From CAWVWF01 sp963933885 (GTDB lineage: Bacteria > Bacteroidota > Bacteroidia > Flavobacteriales_C > GCA-002722245), in contig CAWVWF010000004.1 in NCBI GenBank assembly GCA_963933885.1, positions 1 to 50,928 on the forward strand: DNA of 50,928 bases, read 5' to 3'. Below are positions 33,988 to 40,941 of the stretch, piece by piece (the first letter of the stretch is position 1; each line of letters opens with the position of its first letter). Below the pieces are notes generated by a model. The model was given only the letters and a program-made list of their open reading frames with translations. It was not told the DNA's origin and ran no database searches. The position numbers and the translations under genes are program-made.

Positions 33988-34550
33988 ACAATCTTAATAC
34001 TGTACTTATTAAGTAAACCTGTAACTTCAGGTAGTGAGAATTTGGCGTTCTTGATCTTATTATTTTCGGGATCAATCGTATAATTAAATGCCGTTGTAAA
34101 GTTTGAATTCATCAAATTCGTTTTATCAAAAAGTGCATTTCCTAAATCACAATTACTGAAAACAGCACCAGATAAATTACTTTCTGAAAAATCAACATCT
34201 ATTAGCTTACTGTTTTTGAACTCAGTTTTAATTAATCTCATTTTATGGAATGAAGCGTAATTCAAAATACAATCAGTAAATTCAACTTCAAATCCAAAAT
34301 CATTACAATTTTCAAAACCAATCCCCATTAATTTACAATCTATAAATCTAGCATCTTGAAAAGCTGTTCCAGCTATATTTACCTCACTAAAATTACAATC
34401 GCTAAAACTACAATCAATAAATTTTGATTCAGTCAGGTCGGCTTTATTAAAATTACAATTTGAAAAAACACAAAACTCGTATTCTCCTTTCTCAAATTGC
34501 TTAATCGAATAATCAATGCCGTTTATTTCTTTCTCATAAAATCCAACCAT
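33984..34550 (-). CDS. Pentapeptide-repeat protein
   Basis: Protein of 188 residues made mostly of A(D/N)LXX-type pentapeptides: 'CNFNKADLTESKFIDCSFSD', 'SEVNIAGTAFQDARF', 'SNLSGAVFSNCDLGNALFDK'. This predicts a right-handed quadrilateral beta helix. The C-terminal end 'ENNKIKNAKFSLPEVTGLLNKYSIKIV' leaves the helix. The size and C-rich pentapeptides recall Qnr/McbG-type gyrase-protecting proteins, but I cannot claim that activity. It is the last gene of the operon with the two LytS-type proteins (1-base gap). Its TAG stop overlaps the convergent TAA stop of the T9SS gene. Confidence 0.85.
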   Translation of the reverse strand: MVGFYEKEINGIDYSIKQFEKGEYEFCVFSNCNFNKADLTESKFIDCSFSDCNFSEVNIAGTAFQDARFIDCKLMGIGFENCNDFGFEVEFTDCILNYASFHKMRLIKTEFKNSKLIDVDFSESNLSGAVFSNCDLGNALFDKTNLMNSNFTTAFNYTIDPENNKIKNAKFSLPEVTGLLNKYSIKIV

Positions 34551-34551
34551 A

Positions 34552-35364
34552 CTACAACTCCTCCTTTAAAGAAACAAAAATCTCATCGTTCTTCATTGAA
34601 ATCAATAAGGTTCCTCCTGTAAAGTTTGTGTAATTTAAACACTCTTCAACCCTTAAAAAAGCAATTCCTTTTTCAACCCACATATTCTCTTTAATCTCGA
34701 TTTTCCAATCAGAATGATCACAGATACTAAGTAGAGATAAATATCGCTCAATAATTTTAACTTCATCATTTAGCATGATACTATCATCCTGTTTCCTATA
34801 GAGCTTAAACCTTAACACTTTTGATAGTGATGTAATAGACTTTACAATATTCTGAGGTTCATCTATCTCTTTTTCTAATTGTTGTAGTACACCTTCTACA
34901 AAAGGGAAACTCATCCCAACCTTTAATTCATTAATCTCATTATCTCGCTTTTGCATATAAAGTCTGTGTGCAACTTTAGTATTTTTAACCCATTGAAATA
35001 CCATTCTACTTCCAGTACTAAAAGTTATATAAAAAAATGAGATATGAATAACAGCTCCAATTTTGCTTGTTGAATTAACAATACTTGGAGTTATAAAAAC
35101 ATTTGGAAATAAATCATATAATGGATAACAAGTTGCAAAATGAATTAACGAATAACTAACTACCCAAATGAAAACTCTCGTAAATGTAATTTTATTAAGA
35201 ATGTTTGGTACAAGGATAAAATAATTAAAATAGAATGGAATAGCAAAAATCAAGGTGCTCATGATTTGTATACCTATGGGTGCAGTTGTAAATAATGTAT
35301 TCACAAATACGTTAAAAATCCAAAAGGAGAAATGGCATATTATAATAATCGAACTCTTATTCAT
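34552..35364 (-). CDS. Degenerate LytS-type histidine kinase (pseudokinase)
   Basis: Membrane protein of 270 residues with about four N-terminal helices and a cytoplasmic tail that aligns with the neighbour kinase. The block 'LKVGMSFPFVEGVL' (148-161) matches 'LKSQINPHFLFNVL' of the neighbour without gaps, so the phospho-acceptor His column is P154. 'LSKVLRFKLY' and 'LNDEVKIIERYLSLL' keep the helical dimerisation part. The ATPase N-box column reads 'VEECLNYTNF' instead of 'PFIENAFKHG', and the protein ends soon after with no G-box. It should therefore bind neither phosphate nor ATP. Likely role: partner or regulator of the intact kinase. It overlaps that gene by 8 bases. Confidence 0.78.
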   Translation of the reverse strand: MNKSSIIIICHFSFWIFNVFVNTLFTTAPIGIQIMSTLIFAIPFYFNYFILVPNILNKITFTRVFIWVVSYSLIHFATCYPLYDLFPNVFITPSIVNSTSKIGAVIHISFFYITFSTGSRMVFQWVKNTKVAHRLYMQKRDNEINELKVGMSFPFVEGVLQQLEKEIDEPQNIVKSITSLSKVLRFKLYRKQDDSIMLNDEVKIIERYLSLLSICDHSDWKIEIKENMWVEKGIAFLRVEECLNYTNFTGGTLLISMKNDEIFVSLKEEL

Positions 35365-36397
35365 TCTCTATAGAAATTTTAAGGTTCACATTATATGTTT
35401 CATTTGAATTGGTAATAGATAAATCATGCTTGTCAGGATAAACAAATTCCAATCTTTTTTTAACATTCAGGTTAACAATTCCAGATCTTACTTCTACATT
35501 TTTAATCAAATTATTTTCTACAGAAAAAACCAATACTCCGTCTACTACTTGACAACCAATTTTAATTAATCCTGTTTCTGTTAAATCACCATGTTTAAAA
35601 GCGTTCTCTATAAATGGCAATAGCAACATAGGTTCAACTTTATATTTCTCCATACTTTTTGTAGGGAATGATAATTCGATTGGAACAGTGTATCTTATTT
35701 CATGCAAATTGATAAAACTTCGTAAAAAATCAAGCTCATCTTTTAAAGAAACTTTTTCTCCCGTTTTCATTAAAAATGCACTCCCTATTAATCCTCTTAG
35801 GTTTTTAATAGCATCAATTGTTTTATCTGATTTAACCATAGCCAAACCATTAATGCAACCTAACACATTAAAGAGAAAATGAGGATTAATTTGAGATTTT
35901 AAAAATTCGTATTCTGTCTTTTTCAATTCCTTTTCCAAGGCTAATCTTTCACTAATCCTTAGAACCCAAGTCTCCAGTAATTTCCATGTGAAACTAACAC
36001 TAAAAAAAAACGAAGATGCCCCTAGTACTCCGTCTAACATATTTCCCCATTTTTTAAAATCAAATGGTGAAAAATGGTTCCATGACCACATTAAAATAAC
36101 AAAATGTAATAATGTAGCTAGAATTATCCCTATTACGTAATGAATATATTTCCCTTTCGAAAAATATTTAGGATACAGAATGGAATAGTTGACATAAAAA
36201 TAACCTAAATGAGCTGAAAGGCAAACGATTGATGTAATCCAGAAATATTCACTTCCGTAAGAAGGTAGTTGATAAAAATAGAATACGATCCCTACTTTCA
36301 CAATCCAAAATAATAAATGATATAGCTTCCTATTTCCCTCCAAATGAATGGTTTGTTTTATCCTATTCGTCCAAATCTCGTAATAAAGATCGTGCAA
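35357..36397 (-). CDS. LytS/YehU-type sensor histidine kinase
   Basis: Membrane kinase of 346 residues with about four helices in the first 140 residues (7TM-lacking LytS-like type), then the His_kinase domain with 'LKSQINPHFLFN', phospho-acceptor H173, and an HATPase domain with N-box 'LPFIENAFKHG' (260-270) and a variant G region 'SGIVNLNVKKRLEF' (305-318, canonical GIGLxNV). The frame starts at TTG 36397; another TTG at codon 19 is possible, and no ATG fits. No LytTR response regulator lies beside it. It is the first gene of an operon with the degenerate kinase and the pentapeptide protein. Two palindromes bracket its predicted promoter. Confidence 0.82.
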   Translation of the reverse strand: MHDLYYEIWTNRIKQTIHLEGNRKLYHLLFWIVKVGIVFYFYQLPSYGSEYFWITSIVCLSAHLGYFYVNYSILYPKYFSKGKYIHYVIGIILATLLHFVILMWSWNHFSPFDFKKWGNMLDGVLGASSFFFSVSFTWKLLETWVLRISERLALEKELKKTEYEFLKSQINPHFLFNVLGCINGLAMVKSDKTIDAIKNLRGLIGSAFLMKTGEKVSLKDELDFLRSFINLHEIRYTVPIELSFPTKSMEKYKVEPMLLLPFIENAFKHGDLTETGLIKIGCQVVDGVLVFSVENNLIKNVEVRSGIVNLNVKKRLEFVYPDKHDLSITNSNETYNVNLKISIENE

Positions 36398-36411
36398 TAA
36401 AAATAAAACGA

Positions 36412-36441
36412 TTTACAATTGTACAAAAATACAATTGTAAA
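36412..36441 (-). promoter_or_regulatory. Twin palindromes bracketing the -7 box of the LytS operon
   Basis: Two copies of the perfect palindrome TACAATTGTA at 36414-36423 and 36430-36439, centres 16 bases apart. Taken with one more pair of bases they form a 12-bp inverted repeat (36412-36423 and 36430-36441). On the minus strand TATTTTTG (36431-36424), an exact TAnnTTTG box, lies between them, 26 bases before the TTG start at 36397. This is the layout of an operator that blocks RNA polymerase. The regulator is unknown. Confidence 0.6.
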
Positions 36442-36525
36442 CAAAGTAATAGTTACTCAGAAACTAACAATAGTATAATACTACACAATTCAACTATAAG
36501 AAATAAAAAACTGGTTTACAGATAA

Positions 36526-37164
36526 TTAAACCTCGCTAGGAATGTCGCAAAAATCAACTGCTCCAGTTGAAACATTATACATCGCACCAACAATTCCGAT
36601 TTCTCCGTTTTCAAGCATTTCATTAAGAACAGGACTTTCTTTCCTTATTTTTTCCATTGCATGTAAAACATTCACTCTTGCAACTTCATTTACATAAGGT
36701 AGATTCTTAGAGTTCTTTTCCCCTTCAACATTTTGAACTGCTTCAACCGCCGGCTGAATTTTATCTAACATACTTGTCAAATTCCCTAATTCCACATGAT
36801 CACAAGCACCTTTTACTGCACCACAACTTGTATGTCCAAGAACAACAATCAATTTAGATCCAGCAACTTTACATGCAAATTCCATACTTCCTAAAATATC
36901 AGTATTCACGAAATTACCTGCTATTCTAATACTAAAAACATCTCCTAAACCTTGATCAAAAACCAATTCAGCAGAAACTCTAGAATCGATACAACTTAAA
37001 ATTGCAGCAAACGGGAATTGACTTTCTCTTGTATCATTAACCTGCTCTAATAAATTACGATTAGCTTTTAAATTTTTTTGAAATCTCTCATTCCCAATTT
37101 TCAGATACGACAAAGCATCTTCTGGAGTCATTTTAGTTTGCGAATCTTTTGTTTGAGTTCTCAT
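36526..37164 (-). CDS. Beta-class carbonic anhydrase
   Basis: Enzyme of 212 residues that interconverts CO2 and bicarbonate. Zinc ligands and the D-R dyad are all visible: C58-x-D60-x-R62 (LSCIDSRV), and H111-x-x-C114 (LGHTSCGAVKGAC). 'RIAGNFVNTDILGSMEFAC' (80-98) is the second family block. No signal peptide, so it is cytoplasmic and would supply bicarbonate for carboxylations or help in pH balance. Single gene, 128 bases upstream of the LytS operon on the same strand. A gamma-class homologue is also in the window (47122-47634). Confidence 0.95.
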   Translation of the reverse strand: MRTQTKDSQTKMTPEDALSYLKIGNERFQKNLKANRNLLEQVNDTRESQFPFAAILSCIDSRVSAELVFDQGLGDVFSIRIAGNFVNTDILGSMEFACKVAGSKLIVVLGHTSCGAVKGACDHVELGNLTSMLDKIQPAVEAVQNVEGEKNSKNLPYVNEVARVNVLHAMEKIRKESPVLNEMLENGEIGIVGAMYNVSTGAVDFCDIPSEV

Positions 37165-37253
37165 AATTAAAAAAGTAAATTGTATTCACCAATAATAGAT
37201 CAATAAGAGTAGACAAGCATTAAAACGAGATTAGAATTTACTAAGAAATGAAA

Positions 37254-38600
37254 TTAACAACTTTCTTTTTTAAAAAAGATTTTTATTTCTGTTCCAACAC
37301 CAATTTCAGATTCAACTTTAATTTCACCACAATGAAGCTTCATAATAATCGAAATAAGTGAAAAACCAATACCTGACCCATTCATTTGTAAAGCATTCTT
37401 ACCTCTATAGAATGGAATGGTTATTTTCTCTAAATCATCTTTTGAAATTCCAATTCCACTATCCTGAATATAAAGAACATTTCTATCCTCACCTTCAATA
37501 AAACTTACATTCACAATCTTATTACCTGAGAATTTACAAGCATTATCAAACAGATTAATAAGTACTGTTTTAAGTAAATTTTTATTACCTCTAATCATCA
37601 AATCATTTCCAGAATCATCAATTACTATTTCATTCCCTGGATTGATAAAATCAAAACTACTTTTCACTTCAAACACAAAGTCTTTTAAACTAAGATCATC
37701 ATATCTTATATCCGCATCCTGACTTAAAACTCGTGATAATTGTAAGAGATTATTAACAGTATTATCTAAGCGTTCCGATTCAATCAATACAACCTTTAAA
37801 GCCTTTACGTAATCTTCCCCCTCTCTCTCTTTACTAAGTACAACTTCTGCTTCTCCCATTATCGCAGTTAACGGGTTCTTAATTTCGTGAGCAGCATTGC
37901 TAATAAAAGATTTCTGAGCCTCGAAAGCAGCTTCTAATCTATCAAGTAAACTATTAAAAGCTGTTGCCATCTGACCGATTTCATCATTCGGGTTGTAAAC
38001 ACTTAAACGCTCATGAAGGTTTGATGCTTCGATGCTGTTTGCACTTTCTATCTTCTCAGACAATGGTAAAAGTTCTCTCTTTGTAAAAATGAAACTTACC
38101 AAGAATATAAATGGGATACCAATAGCGACAAGCAATAATATAACTTGCTTTAAAAAAGATAGATTTTTCAATCCAACAGCATCTGTCGCCGTTACTATAA
38201 TCAAGTATTTTCTTCCTTTAACATTAAAAACTCTACACCTTCCTTCTCGATTATTGTGATCATATTGAATAACATCAACAGTTTCATGATTTTCAATGAA
38301 ATCTTCAGGGTAATCATATTTAAATATTAACTCAACACCTTCTATAATCTCTACAACCTCTTCCGTTTCCTCTGACAAAGTATGTAAGAACTGATCTGTA
38401 ATTTTAGCTAATTCAATAGCACTAAAAGACTCTTTTTCCAAGAAAATCTTTTCGGTTACAACAACCCTTTTTTCAAGGTGATCTTGAAAATCCTCACTCC
38501 TATGGTTTTCTGAAAATAGATATACAGTAAATCCAAAACCAATAAAAATTGAACTTGAAATAAGTGAAAAAACTAAAGAAAGTCTTGTTCTAATTTTCAT
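37254..38600 (-). CDS. Sensor histidine kinase of OmpR-type pair
   Basis: Inner-membrane kinase of 448 residues. Two helices (about 7-27 and 150-172) flank a periplasmic sensor region with an acidic stretch ('HTLSEETEEVVEIIEG'). A HAMP domain (about 173-225) leads to the HisKA box 'NAAHEIKNPLTA' with H238, then the HATPase domain with N-box 'INLFDNACKFSG', 'IQDSGIGIS', 'PFYRGKNALQMNGSGIGFSL' (G2/F box). It should phosphorylate the response regulator whose gene overlaps its start by 4 bases. The order (regulator first, then kinase) and sensor size resemble metal or envelope-stress systems of the CusS type, but the signal is unknown. Confidence 0.93.
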   Translation of the reverse strand: MKIRTRLSLVFSLISSSIFIGFGFTVYLFSENHRSEDFQDHLEKRVVVTEKIFLEKESFSAIELAKITDQFLHTLSEETEEVVEIIEGVELIFKYDYPEDFIENHETVDVIQYDHNNREGRCRVFNVKGRKYLIIVTATDAVGLKNLSFLKQVILLLVAIGIPFIFLVSFIFTKRELLPLSEKIESANSIEASNLHERLSVYNPNDEIGQMATAFNSLLDRLEAAFEAQKSFISNAAHEIKNPLTAIMGEAEVVLSKEREGEDYVKALKVVLIESERLDNTVNNLLQLSRVLSQDADIRYDDLSLKDFVFEVKSSFDFINPGNEIVIDDSGNDLMIRGNKNLLKTVLINLFDNACKFSGNKIVNVSFIEGEDRNVLYIQDSGIGISKDDLEKITIPFYRGKNALQMNGSGIGFSLISIIMKLHCGEIKVESEIGVGTEIKIFFKKESC

Positions 38601-39283
38601 TCTCCGTCTTTAATTGTATATCCCATTCCTATAACAGTTCTAATAATTTTGGGTGTTCCTTTAACTTCAATTTTCTTTCGTAAATAATTGATGTAAACAT
38701 CAATTACATTCGTTCCCATATCAAAATTAACTTCCCAAACATTTTCTAAAATATCGATTCGAGAAACAACTCTATTCTTGTTATTTAATAAGTACTCAAG
38801 AAGATTAAATTCTTTAGCTGTAAGTACAACACTTACACCGTCACGTTTCACTTCTTTTGCATCTGTATTTACTTCAAGACTTCCATGGGATAACAAATGC
38901 GTCACTGCCTTCTTGCTAATCGATTTTCGTCTAATCTGAGTATTCATTCTCGCAAGTAATTCTTTAAACTTAAACGGCTTAGCCAAATAATCATCGGCTC
39001 CAGTTTCCAATCCAGTTACAATATCATCAGTTGTTGCTAATGCAGTTAACATGATTATTGGTGTTTCAATATGAAACTCATTTTTTAATTTAGAGCATAC
39101 TTCAATACCATTCATTCCTGGCATTATTACATCCAAAATAATAATACTAAAATCATCTTGAGTAGCTAGCTTCAATCCAGTTGTCCCATCAAAAGCTTGT
39201 GTCACTTTAAATCCCTGCTCCTCTAATCCTCTTTTTATAAAGGAAGAAACGTGTTGCTCATCCTCAATCAGTAATACTTTCAT
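38597..39283 (-). CDS. OmpR/PhoB-family response regulator
   Basis: Regulator of 228 residues. Receiver domain (1-118) with D8, phospho-acceptor D51 (IIILDVIMPGMNG), T80 and K102 (LAKPFKF). The DNA-binding winged helix (about 130-226) has 'EVNTDAKEVKRDG', 'TAKEFNLLEYLLNNKNRVVSR' and 'NVIDVYINYLRKKIE...IRTVIGMGYTIK', the PhoB/OmpR pattern. It forms an operon with the kinase gene that follows (ATGA overlap) and is divergent from the parA-like gene. A TATTTTTG box lies 23 bases before its ATG. Confidence 0.95.
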   Translation of the reverse strand: MKVLLIEDEQHVSSFIKRGLEEQGFKVTQAFDGTTGLKLATQDDFSIIILDVIMPGMNGIEVCSKLKNEFHIETPIIMLTALATTDDIVTGLETGADDYLAKPFKFKELLARMNTQIRRKSISKKAVTHLLSHGSLEVNTDAKEVKRDGVSVVLTAKEFNLLEYLLNNKNRVVSRIDILENVWEVNFDMGTNVIDVYINYLRKKIEVKGTPKIIRTVIGMGYTIKDGE

Positions 39284-39306
39284 GAATTTTAAATAATGAT
39301 ATACTA

Positions 39307-39314
39307 CAAAAATA
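39307..39314 (-). promoter_or_regulatory. -7 box of the response regulator operon
   Basis: On the minus strand TATTTTTG (39314-39307) is an exact TAnnTTTG match, 23 bases before the ATG at 39283. No TTG lies at the -33 distance, so this rests on one element. Confidence 0.4.
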
Positions 39315-39426
39315 GAAAGAAAATCTTAAGTGATTCACTAATATATGTTTATAACAAAAAACAATCTATTCCTCTAATATTAAAAAGTGTACGTAACTTC
39401 AAAATAATATATTTATAGATTTTAGT

Positions 39427-40095
39427 ATGACCACTGTAATTGGAATTGTAAGTAGTAAAGGAGGAACTGGAAAATCCAGTATTTGCAATCTGTTTGCAAT
39501 TACTTTAGCAAATAAACCCATTGAAAAAAAGGTTTTAGTTATTGATGCTTCGGATAATAAAAGTTTAAGTTATTTAAATGTTTATAAGGAACAGAGCTTT
39601 TATAAAATCGTACAAAACAGTATTGATAATGTGCCTAAGATATTAGCTGCAGAATCGGATAACTTCGATCTTATCTTCATAGACTTTCCTAGCAATAGTG
39701 AATTAAATGGATTCAAAACAGCTTCCTTATGTTGTAATCGTTTTATAGTTCCAACAGGCGTTGGAATAATGGATCAAATTGCAACTAAAGAAACACTTTC
39801 GGAATTAAACGAAATCAAAAGCCTTAGAAACGCAGCTGGATTTTCTACTTCGGTAATGGTATTGCCTTCAAAAATTAATAATCAAAATGCAGTAAACGAA
39901 TTATTTGTGTTGCTAGACAAGCAAAAGATTCAACATTTTGAATTTCCATTATTAAACGATGAAGACCTAGCATATTTAATTGAACAAAACAGACCTATTA
40001 TGGATTATGTTACTGAAGGAATTGATTGGACTTCAGGGCAAGAAATATTTCATAACGTATTTATAGAATTTCATAAACAACTTGAATCAGAATAA
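39427..40095 (+). CDS. ParA-family ATPase
   Basis: Deviant Walker ATPase of 222 residues. The P-loop is S-S-K11-G-G-T-G-K16-S, with the signature lysine K11 of ParA/MinD proteins. 'KVLVIDASDN' (about 35-44) is the A' region and 'DLIFIDFPSN' is Walker B. The small size without an N-terminal HTH fits the type Ib plasmid ParAs and orphan chromosomal McdA/ParC-like positioning ATPases rather than the large chromosome Soj, which normally lies beside parB and gid genes. The next gene, 2 bases away, codes for a ribbon-helix-helix protein, the usual partner of type Ib ParA. Confidence 0.88.
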   Translation: MTTVIGIVSSKGGTGKSSICNLFAITLANKPIEKKVLVIDASDNKSLSYLNVYKEQSFYKIVQNSIDNVPKILAAESDNFDLIFIDFPSNSELNGFKTASLCCNRFIVPTGVGIMDQIATKETLSELNEIKSLRNAAGFSTSVMVLPSKINNQNAVNELFVLLDKQKIQHFEFPLLNDEDLAYLIEQNRPIMDYVTEGIDWTSGQEIFHNVFIEFHKQLESE

Positions 40096-40097
40096 TC

Positions 40098-40412
40098 ATG
40101 GCAAAAGGAAATATTTGGGAAGATAAAAATTTTAGTAAGCTCTCTGAAGGTTTAGAGAAAGTGGTTACTGATAATTTAGTTGAGCCAAGTGCTGTTACTA
40201 AAACAGCAAAAAAACGTAATCCTACACTATCTAAAGAAGCAAAAAAAGTAACTAAGTGGAAGGATGGGTTAAAAGATATCGTTAAAAAACCAATGATGAT
40301 TGAGAAGCATATCCACATAAGAATGAAACGTTACTGTGTAGATAAAGAAATCAATATTTTTGATTACACATGTGATTTGATAGATAGGGATTTAAAAAAG
40401 TACGGTTTTTAA
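40098..40412 (+). CDS. Ribbon-helix-helix protein, partner of ParA-like ATPase
   Basis: Basic protein of 104 residues. The N-terminal 60 residues are low-complexity and Lys/Thr/Ser-rich with 'KTAKKRNPTLSKEAKKVTKW', likely disordered. The C-terminal 40 residues 'MMIEKHIHIRMKRYCVDKEI' and 'FDYTCDLIDRDLKKYGF' have the beta strand plus two helices of a ribbon-helix-helix DNA-binding fold. It follows the ParA-like gene by 2 bases. The layout, a disordered basic arm that could stimulate ParA ATPase plus an RHH domain, is that of ParG-type centromere-binding proteins. The identity is inferred from context and fold, not from a clear family match. Confidence 0.65.
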   Translation: MAKGNIWEDKNFSKLSEGLEKVVTDNLVEPSAVTKTAKKRNPTLSKEAKKVTKWKDGLKDIVKKPMMIEKHIHIRMKRYCVDKEINIFDYTCDLIDRDLKKYGF

Positions 40413-40413
40413 C

Positions 40414-40441
40414 TTGATCTCAATTAATTATAGTAAATTTG
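40414..40441 (+). promoter_or_regulatory. Promoter of acidic-protein gene
   Basis: TTG at 40414-40416, 17 bases, then TAAATTTG at 40434-40441, an exact box. The in-frame TTG at 40439 is the end of this box, so the true start is ATG 40460 with a leader of about 12 bases. It shows that the acidic protein has its own transcript beside the ParA/RHH pair. Confidence 0.6.
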
Positions 40442-40459
40442 GGGTTCAATTTTATTGTT

Positions 40460-40828
40460 ATGAATAGTCCGAAAGCAAAAGAGCAAATCCTTAAAGTGAT
40501 TAGCGATATAGAAAAAGGTGCAGAAGCAGAAGCTGTAGCTAATGAAATGATGGAAATCAGAAAAATTGCTTTAGCAGAAGAAGATCCTTTGATGGTTAAA
40601 ACTTTCAGGATTATTGCTGATAAAATTAAAGAAGATGAGTCTTTAGATTTCGATATCGAAATCGAAATGCCAGTTGAAGAGGTTGAAGAAGGTGAGGAAG
40701 AGGAAGAATACGAAGCTCCAGATAATCATTTAACTTACTTGTTATCTTTAATGGCTGATTCTGACAACAAATACAACAGAGAAGAAATTAAATTATATAG
40801 AACGGCTATTTGGGACGATATCTATTAA
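40460..40828 (+). CDS. Small acidic protein of unknown function
   Basis: Protein of 122 residues from ATG 40460 (an apparent TTG start seven codons upstream lies in the promoter). I do not recognise a family. The N-terminal 60 residues are helical (PKAKEQILKVISDIEKG, AEAVANEMMEIRKIALAEED). A strongly acidic linker follows at about 70-85 (VEEVEEGEEEEEYE), then a short helical end (HLTYLLSLMADSDNKYNREE). No membrane or signal segments. It lies 47 bases after the RHH gene and before a terminator. Its acidity opposite the basic RHH protein is suggestive but not evidence of binding. Confidence 0.6.
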   Translation: MNSPKAKEQILKVISDIEKGAEAEAVANEMMEIRKIALAEEDPLMVKTFRIIADKIKEDESLDFDIEIEMPVEEVEEGEEEEEYEAPDNHLTYLLSLMADSDNKYNREEIKLYRTAIWDDIY

Positions 40829-40850
40829 TTAACGATTAAATAATATTTTA

Positions 40851-40881
40851 AAAAGCTGTTTCTTTTGGAACGGCTTTTTTT
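40851..40881 (+). terminator. Intrinsic terminator
   Basis: AAAAGCTGTTTC, loop TTTT, GGAACGGCTTTT then T: a 12-pair stem (with two G-T pairs) and a U-tract, 22 bases after the stop of the acidic-protein gene. Confidence 0.85.
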
Positions 40882-40941
40882 ATGCCTTATAGTCTAGGGG
40901 CAACCTGTATCTTTAAATCAATCTTTGATTATAATTGAAAA

